DNA of 64,000 bases, from the NCBI GenBank assembly GCA_022419385.1, contig JAJUBI010000004.1, positions 1,054,001 to 1,118,000 of the forward strand, in the 5' to 3' direction. The stretch's first letter is position 1. Each line of letters opens with the position of its first letter. Both the position numbers and the translations under genes were made by a program. This DNA is from Paraconiothyrium sp. Pb-2020. Its lineage: Eukaryota > Ascomycota > Dothideomycetes > Pleosporales > Didymosphaeriaceae. Below the pieces are notes generated by a model. That model worked only from the letters and a program-made list of their open reading frames with translations. It did not search any database and was not told where the DNA came from. This document shows, in pieces, positions 56,701-64,000 of the stretch.

Positions 56701-59227
56701 CGCAGAGGTGACCGACGCACGCGAGCCTCGCGAATACCGTCTCGATTCCGAAGGGAAGATGATGGCAGTGCCGCCGTTGAAGGCTCGTCTTCGTCTGGGT
56801 CTGCAGCAGTTGCCGTATGGGGCCGATGCCGCAGCGTTTTGAGCGTGCTGTACGGCATGGGGGTGGCCTCTACGTCTGTTGGCTCCTCTCTTCCTGCAGC
56901 AGCATCGCTAAGTAATCTGGCAAGATATGTCTCGGTCGCTTCTTTCGAGCCCCAATCCCGTGCTGAGCCACGATCGGAGATACGCTCTGCACCTGGTTCC
57001 AAGAGGCTTGAGCAAGTTGCGGAGTGATTGTATCTGATTCGTGGTAGACATTCAAAATCTTATTGATAACGCTATAGGCCTCGCTGTCCAAAGTGAACGA
57101 GTCCTTTTGCGGTTCTGGGGTTTTCGGGCCCCAGTTGGGGGGTTGCTGGCCAATCGGGTGGTAGAATGCCATACTTGCTGAGTCCCCTGGCATCAGCGTT
57201 CCTCGGTCGGCAAATGGATCAATAGGAGAATCATCGAGCTCTTCGTCCAAATAAGATATCGTTCCAGTGGCGTCCAAGGGCTCAACTCGCCAAGTTTGGG
57301 AACCAATGCTGAGCCGGGTCTGGTGCTTTGGTCGCTTTGGCGTATCGTTGTTCCATCCCGGACTGGAAACTTCTGAACCAAGCGCAATTGGTATCGACTC
57401 CCTCACACCAAGTTCAGATTGGTCTTGTGGCTCTTCTACACGCGACATCTCTCCGATCCGCTTGTTCGCCGGTTGGAACGCCCGTGCTTGCAGCAGTTCA
57501 CCACCTAGCTGCGGCGTTGTAGGTGTGGGTGCTTCCTGAGGCTTTTCTTGCTCAAATGATGATTGATTTGGAGGAGGCGTGTCCACTGCCTGGGCCATGG
57601 GCGGAGTCGTCATAAAGCTTCCAGGCATTCCCAAAATTGGTGACTCTTCAAAACTCGTGGCTGATGATAAAGGCCGTCCAGCGGGTGGTACCGAAAGTCC
57701 CTCGGTGGTGAGATGCAATGCGCTCTGTTGCTTATCCAAAGCAGCATCCAAATGCTGATTACTAGTATCCAATTCTTGCTGCACGCTCGGTATATCCTGG
57801 AGATCATCTTCATCTTCAGAGGGCTCAACGCGCCTCACTGATAATCGCTTTTCCTCGTGTCCGGGTTCCAGCATGTGTGATCGATCTTGCGCTTGCGGCG
57901 CGTAGCTCTCGCCAAAATAGTCTTGTGTACCATGTGGATCAGCGCTCCTCGACCGCGAGCCTGGTGTCCTTTGCAAGGGCTGGCGCTCGCGCGAGTTGCG
58001 AAGGCGAGGAGAAGTGGGTGGTGGCGGAGCGGTTATGACAGCGGCGAGACTTGGTCCAGACCCACCGTTAGCCTGGGGCGACTTCCCGCGCTCACGATAG
58101 CCGCGGTACGAAGCCGCCGCTAATGTTGGTTGACTTGAGGGCATTGCGGATTTTTTGGAAGGCGTGTTGGAACGAGCCCCTGGTGCTCTTGCCGGGCGTG
58201 TGGGAGACGTCCTGCCGTGCGCTCGGGTGGCTGCTGTGGGCCGCATATAGTTGGCGAATCTCGTAGAGCGCGCTGAAGAACTCGAATCCGAAGCCGCACT
58301 AAGTCTTCGTGATGCTGGGACTGGTATTCGCGATGGTGGAGAGCGCCGCCGTGGTGTTCTATCTTCCGACAGTGGAGACTGTTGTGAAGAGGGATCTCCC
58401 ACTGGCTGGTGCGAGCCGTAATTCTCAGGTAATGCGGGGAGGTCGTCGGTCACGATTTTGATGGTCGAGGTTCCGGGCTGCGGGGCTGGTGAATTGGAGA
58501 CTGACCCCTTTGAGCTTTTTGCGCCGTCAACTGTGGGAATACCAAAGCCTGGCGTTATGGCATCATGTTCTCCAATCACTTCGCCGAAGAACGGTTGACG
58601 ACCTTTTTCCTTATCGCGCGTCGGCGAAGCCACTTGCTTCCTTGAAGGTGTCTTGCGGGATGAGCTCGGGATACCATTTACCAGTGCGTTCTGTATCCTC
58701 GCACTTCGAGCACTGGCGGGAGAAGGAGGCGCAGGCTGTGGGCGATCTCGCGGCCTCAGGTTGTTAAATTTATACGATCCGTAAGACGCCTCTTTTCCTG
58801 GCTGTGCTGGTGATGAGTTTGTGGAAGCTGCTGGCGGTCGGACTGGTCGCGCGCGTGTCGACTGGGGGGAGGAGTCGGCCGACGTGGGTTGGTTGAACTT
58901 CTGCGCCATGCTCTTGACTGAAGGTCGGTTGAATTGCTGAATTGATGATCGCGGCGTCGAGGTTGTCGAGGTCGCGGGACCGGAGACGGAACGTATCGAC
59001 GGTTTGGCGGTCGAGCGCGCTGCTCCGTTGGGTGTCTGCTGGCGTTGGCGAGTGGCCGTCATGTCGTTCGGCTGGGGCACCTCATGCGTATGGGCGACGG
59101 CAGACTTGTAAAAGTCATCGGGAGCGTGTTCAGTGACTTCATCACCGCTGTCGAGCGACTGGACCCAGCTGGCCACGCCAGGGTGATATGCAAAGTTATG
59201 CATATGGGTATGCTCAGGCTCCGCCAT
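53771..59227 (-). CDS. Rho guanine nucleotide exchange factor, DH-BAR-SH3 (Gef1/Tuba-like)
   Basis: About 1800 residues. The main exon runs from 59227 to 55153, a 50-bp intron follows, and the last exon is 55102-53771. A long disordered Ser/Pro/Arg-rich N-terminus (about 750 residues) precedes a DH domain (KRYRVIEELCKTEHSFCVDM, IPRMERVYTTYY, LIKPVQRMLRYPLLLSELI). A BAR-type helical domain crosses the intron (DEHINAVRNRVMKPISNVWD, then KLLIQYAKYKQTIDRKEK). A Ser-rich linker and a C-terminal SH3 (VLFLAASLFEFN, then VGWIWEKHFARILPEDA) follow. This domain order matches fission yeast Gef1 and animal Tuba, which activate Cdc42 at membranes; Cdc42 as target is inferred. Frame breaks lie at about 57005, 56221, 56027 and 55941, plus unresolved ones at 56280-56500. 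Each clear one fits one missing base. Confidence 0.85.
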
Positions 59228-60387
59228 ATCGAACCCCTACCGCACCATGATCCTAATTGCGAAGACGGCGCGAAGCGAATGGCGCGAATCAAGGCGAGCA
59301 CGACGGCGACGAGAACGGGTAGGCCAATCAGCCTGTGGCGGTGTGGAGGGGCTCGCAGCGCGCTGGAGCTCTCTCAAGTCGAGGCGGCAAGGGTAGCAGG
59401 AGACAACTCACACACCGTGAAGCCTCAATCTATCGCAGGGTCGGCCAATAGCGAGCGGAGGCGGCCGGTGGCCCAAGTTTGCCCTGGGGCTGCTGTTTCA
59501 GGCTGAACTGCTCTGCGCTATCAAGGCGAGCAGTGGACGACAGCCGGCGCAACACCAGACAGAACGTCCGACTCTAGCGGAGGAAGGCGAAGATGGCTCG
59601 TAGTGGGGGAGAGGAGAGGTGGGTAAGCATGGGCGAGGCACGGTGGACGTGGAGGTGAATCGTCGTCGGCTGCTGATCTACGGAAGCACGGGAGGGAGAG
59701 CGAGAGCCCACCGCTACGGTCCAGCGAGCCAAGCTCACTGGCCGACCGTTGCTGTACCGAACTCTCCCCTCTCCCCTGGCGCGATGGCGGGGGTTCGCTT
59801 CCAGACAACAACAACAATAACATGAGTGGGATGAGGGCTCCCACGTCTACATCAAGATGGAAACAGTCACTGAAGCAGAGGTCGGTGGCTCCTACGCTCT
59901 TCATACACTGGCCTCCATCTTTACCATTGATATGCTATGCTCTTGATGCGCGATATCCAATGTATGTGGAGAGAAGCTAAAAGTAAGCGTCACGGCGGCC
60001 CGTCCGGGGAACGATAGGATGTCAGTGCCAGTGTCAGTGTCTCGCGCAGTCAAACCATCTGCATCTCCTGCATGCTCTCTATCTCCATACGTTGCCTGCC
60101 CCTTATCGTGCACCCACTCAACCTGCCACACAGCAAGATTTGGTGTCACAGCGCAGTCGGGGATAGGAATCTCACGCCAAAGACCATCAATTTCGCATCC
60201 CTGGCGTGCTTATCGCTCTAGGCAACTTTGGGCGCCAGGCGGCCCAGAAAAACGACTGGAACACAATCACCATACGCACGGCACCACCCGCACTACATCC
60301 CGCGCCCACTTCCACCATTCACAATGTTGCCCTGATCCGAAGAGCCAGCAACGCAGTTGCGTGTCAATTGCGCAGGATTTGGCCAGT
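59228..60387. promoter_or_regulatory. Divergent region between RhoGEF and TERT
   Basis: About 1.16 kb between divergent start codons; presumed promoters. A short (CAA)n run lies near 59805-59822. Open frames here lack features. Confidence 0.4.
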
Positions 60388-63300
60388 ATGAAGAGAAAAC
60401 GCAATGTCCCTGAACTCGGCCGCAACCCACGCTCTAAGAAGGCCAGACTCGGAGCGGACCAATCTCCCGTCGCCACACCAGCAGTCATCGAGCATCCCGT
60501 GCTTTCTCGGCTCTACCCCGAAGTGCTGTCGTTGCGCCACTATCTGCTGTCACGTCTGCCAACCTCGTCTAAGTTGAGGAGCAGGCGGCGGAAAATATCT
60601 CAATTGGGACTCCATTCCGGTCAGGAAGACATTGCACCACGTGGTATTGACCTTGAGCTCGGCGAGCTACTTGACACCACGCTCGTAGGCGTTGTGCCTA
60701 TATCACGTGCGAAGGGACCAGAGGAAGCGGCGAGAGAAAGAGATAGAGACCTGGAGAGCTTTACACAAGAGGTCGCTGCTAGCAATGGTTCGACTGGGAG
60801 CTTCAAGCCGGGATATTTCCTCCAGGCTGAGGTGAGTCTTGCATGATGGTAGTACAGTTGGGAGCTATGACATGTTGCTCAAAACTTAAAAGTGAGCACA
60901 ATGACTGACACCATTCAGATTGTGGATTTTGTGATCTGGAGACTGTTCAAGCGATCGACGTCGTACAAGCCGTCGCATTTACTTTGCCATGGCTTTCAGA
61001 GATCAGGTGCACATCGTCAACATGGGCCACAGAAGACAAACCACTCCATTCCCGTAATGACATCGTACTTCAGAAATGCAAGCGTAGAGACACTCAAGGG
61101 GCCCGTGTGGTGTCGTTTGCATGCCGTCCTGGGCAAGGAAGGTCGACTCATCATGATGGACACGCTTACGGATTGTGGCATATTCTCTCCAGTAGAAGGA
61201 AGCAAAGCAGATGGGAACCTCATGCAATTGAGCGGTGTTCCTCTTTCTGAACTGAAGCCTGTGCATACTCTCGACAACGATCCTACATCGATACCCATGA
61301 AAAGCTTCGCGAATAAGAAACCGCGAAGCTTAGTGAGCGAGAACAGAAGACCAAATGCCATCACCTTCGTCCGAAACCGCATGTTGTACGCGCGTGCTGC
61401 GCTCAATGCAAAAGGAGGGGTTCGTTTTGGCATGCGCCACATCCGTGAGTCACTGTCTCTGGTGCACGTCACAACTCTAATGTGGACAGATGTCTTGAAT
61501 CGATTTTCGGATCTGAAGGACCATCAACAGACCGTGCACATACTGCGGCATATATTCCCACGCCAATATGGGTTGCACAACGTCTTTACCTCGGTAGTAG
61601 ACAAGCGCGAAACGACCATGGCGTTCAAGGACTACACACTGCGAGAAAAAGAAATCCACCAGGCAATGTGCCGAGATCTTCCTGAAACCAAGCGCACAGA
61701 AGAGCTTGTTGTGAGATGGAAGCAGCGTGTGCCCAAAAGGCTTCGGGGAGAGGCCGTAACATTAGTGGAGAAGCTTCGCAGATTGAATAACAGATGCTCA
61801 TACATGGAACTACTGCGCCATTACTGCCCTGTCGAGGTATGCATGATAGATTCATCGACGGACCAAGCTGACAAGCAAAGGGTCTCCATCTCTCCTCCAA
61901 ACCGAGCTGGAGGCAAAGCGTACTTCAGCCAAAAGACGATGCTTCCCTTAAGGCAACCTCAGCTGAAGGTCGCAAGGCAGACACCGCCTCTCTTCCGAAA
62001 GCTCAAGGTGTTGAAGATACTTGTTTCACAGATATGGCGTGTCCCACGGCGCACGTCTCCGCATTCTGCCGCGCCGTGCTCGCGAAAGTCATACCCAATG
62101 CATTCTGGGGAGCCGAGGAGAACAAGCGCATGATCATGTTCTGGATAGATCATTTTGTCAGCCTGCGCAGGTTCGAGAGTCTCACACTGCACCAGGTGAC
62201 AGAGAACGTTCAGGTGGGTCAATCCTTCCGTGGGAGGCGCATAGATGTTTAACAGCCGTGCAGATAACCGCATTAGCCTGGCTCCGGCCGCCCGGTCAAG
62301 ATCCCACCGCAGCGATGGCTAAATCCGACCACGATAAACGCATAGACATCTTTCTCGAGTTTGTGTACTGGGTATTCGATTCGTTTCTGATTCCGCTGAT
62401 TCGGTCGAATTTTCATGTCACAGAGTCAAATGTGCACCGCAATCGCTTGTTTTACTTTCGACATGATGTCTGGCGCATGTTGACAGAGCCTTCTCTGTCG
62501 AATTTGAGACTCAATCTATTCGAGGAGGTTCCGACTGAACACGCTACAAAGCTTTTGTTGTCTAGGCCGCTAGGCTACAGCAAGATCAGGCTGCTACCCA
62601 AGAAAGTTGGCGTGAGACTGATCACGAACTTGAAGCGGAGGCAACAGATCGTGAGAAATGGCGCTACGGTCCTGGGACGCAGTATCAATTCCGTGATGTC
62701 ACCAGCGTTCAATGTCATCACATATGAGAAGGTCAGTCCATCTATCTGGATAGGATAGACCTAGCAAGAGTAAGCTAACTATATCCAGTCACTACATCCC
62801 CAGAAGTTTGGATCATCGCTATTTTCGGTGGGCGACATGTTCCCAAAATTGTCTGCTTTCAAGCAGTCGTTGGTCGAGCAAGGTCTGGGTGATGCACCGC
62901 TGTATTTTGCGAAAGTCGATGTGCAGTCTTGCTTCGACACCATACCCCAGCAACGCCTCCTAGCCATGGTTGACAGCCTGTTGTCCATGCGGGAATACCA
63001 TACGGGCAAGCATGTGGAAGTCCGTGCCCTCGGCCAGCTGCAACGGCTCGATGGACAGTATGTGAACCCAATGCCGCAAAAACGGTACGTCGCGCACAGC
63101 GCAGGCGCGAAAGACATTGCTTCGTTTGATCGCCTGGTACGAGATAAATATGTCGGATCAAAGGCGAACACAGTGTTCGTGAACACAGCGGCCCAGAAAT
63201 TCGAAACGAAGGATGATCTGATGCAGCTGTTGCGTGAGCACGTCGAACGCAATCTCGTCAAGATCGGAAAGCGGTTTTACCGCCAAAAGTCAGGCATACC

Positions 63301-64000
63301 ACAGGGCTCGATACTCTCGACCATCCTGTGCAATTTCTTCTACGCCGAGCTCGAGCGCGACGTTTTAAGCTTTGCTCTTGGCGGCGATTGCTTGTTGCTT
63401 AGGCTGCTTGACGACTTTTGCTTGATCACAACTAATCGCGAACATGCTGAGCGCTTTGTACAAGTTATGCATTGCGGACATGCCGACTATGGCGTTGCGG
63501 CTGCAAAGTCGCTGGCCAACTTTGACGTGGCAGCGATGGATGGCTTTCGCATACCGAGGTGTGTCTCGGGAACAAGATTTCCCTACTGTGGCGTCCAGAT
63601 AGACATGCGCACCCTGGAAGTCAGCAGAAGCAAAGACCGCACTGGTCCGGCTAGTACGTGAGATGTCGACCGATGACGGCCCATTCTTTCTTACATCATG
63701 GCCAACTTGGGCTAACGCTAGCAGACACGATCGATTCATTGACGGTGGATTTGGCAAAGGTGCCCGGACAGACATTCCATCGCAAGGCGCTCAAGTAAGT
63801 ATTAGGTTGCAGGATCTGCGGCGCGGCAGCTCTATTTGGGGCGCGTAGACGAGCAACTCGATCGAAATCAAGGACACCGCGATGCTAACGTAGAACAGTG
63901 GATTCAAGATCCAGTTGCAGGCCATGCTGATTGACACGTCGTTCAACAGCGTGCCAACAGTGCTGGCTAACCTCTACCAAAGCTTCCACGAAGCGGCGGT
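60388..64000 (+). CDS. TERT: Telomerase reverse transcriptase, 3' end cut by window edge
   Basis: Exons 60388-60831, 60919-61444, 61490-61836, 61881-62213, 62264-62731, 62789-63653, 63725-63794 and 63899 onward. The basic start is MKRKRNVPELGRNPRSKKAR. The N-domain has HLLCHGFQRSG and QTLKGP-like VETLKGPVW. The RNA-binding domain contains FVRNRMLYARAALNAKG, the T-motif region VSAFCRAVLAKVIPNAFWG and RRFESLTLHQV. RT motifs: IRLLPKKVGVRLITN (1 and 2), KVDVQSCFDTI (A, first Asp), GIPQGSILSTILCNFFYAEL (B), LLRLLDDFCLIT (C, Asp pair) and a CTE that starts in the last exon. All three catalytic aspartates are present. Splices keep frame with no break. A 44-bp intron at 61837-61880 is needed to reach the T motif. 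Confidence 0.95.

Noticed and set aside
61837..62040. Apparent frameshift ahead of the TERT T motif
   Set aside because: A 44-bp GT-AG intron at 61837-61880 restores the frame through the whole stretch, so no mutation is needed.

Overview
The window is nuclear DNA from a filamentous ascomycete (Pezizomycotina). A dothideomycete is my best guess, from the look of the proteins only. The evidence is monocistronic genes on both strands, short GT-AG introns (about 44-105 bp), a HET-domain gene, a fungal MAL cluster, a Zn2Cys6 regulator and a fungal-type TERT. I rebuilt exons by hand from reading frames, splice sites and family conservation. CDS coordinates run from start codon to stop and include introns.

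Layout. 1-10 kb: a partial hypothetical gene, a PRA1/Yip3 protein, an ER J-protein (Erj5 type), a frame-broken gene for a secreted-N-terminus membrane protein, a large HET-domain gene with an extra helical N-terminus, and a 63-residue membrane microprotein. 11-21 kb: PEX1 and MCM7 diverge from one short promoter carrying four ACGCG motifs, followed by the permease chaperone SHR3 and an RRM-like hypothetical gene. 21.4-26.3 kb: a gene-poor stretch with only fragmentary open frames. 26-31 kb: a hypothetical gene, a multi-pass membrane protein and a secreted class 3 lipase. 31.9-38.6 kb: a three-gene MAL-type cluster (GH13 maltase, MFS maltose permease, Zn2Cys6 regulator), laid out like the malT/malP/malR set known from Aspergillus oryzae. 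39-47.5 kb: SDHB, a ZW10/Dsl1 tethering protein and an M16 zinc peptidase. 48-53 kb: a secreted beta-lactamase-like protein and two hypothetical genes. 53.8-64 kb: a very long RhoGEF (DH-BAR-SH3), then telomerase reverse transcriptase, which runs off the right edge.

Two themes stand out. First, the MAL cluster is a self-contained uptake, hydrolysis and regulation unit, with a pair of CreA-like sites ahead of the permease. Second, several otherwise well conserved genes (ZW10, M16 peptidase, RhoGEF, the gene at 4.7 kb) carry frameshifts. Many are explained by one missing base in a short homopolymer, while neighbours such as PEX1, MCM7 and TERT are intact. Assembly indel error is the simplest reading; local pseudogenisation remains possible. 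I found no clear transposon, rRNA, tRNA or CRISPR, and no obviously new multi-gene system.
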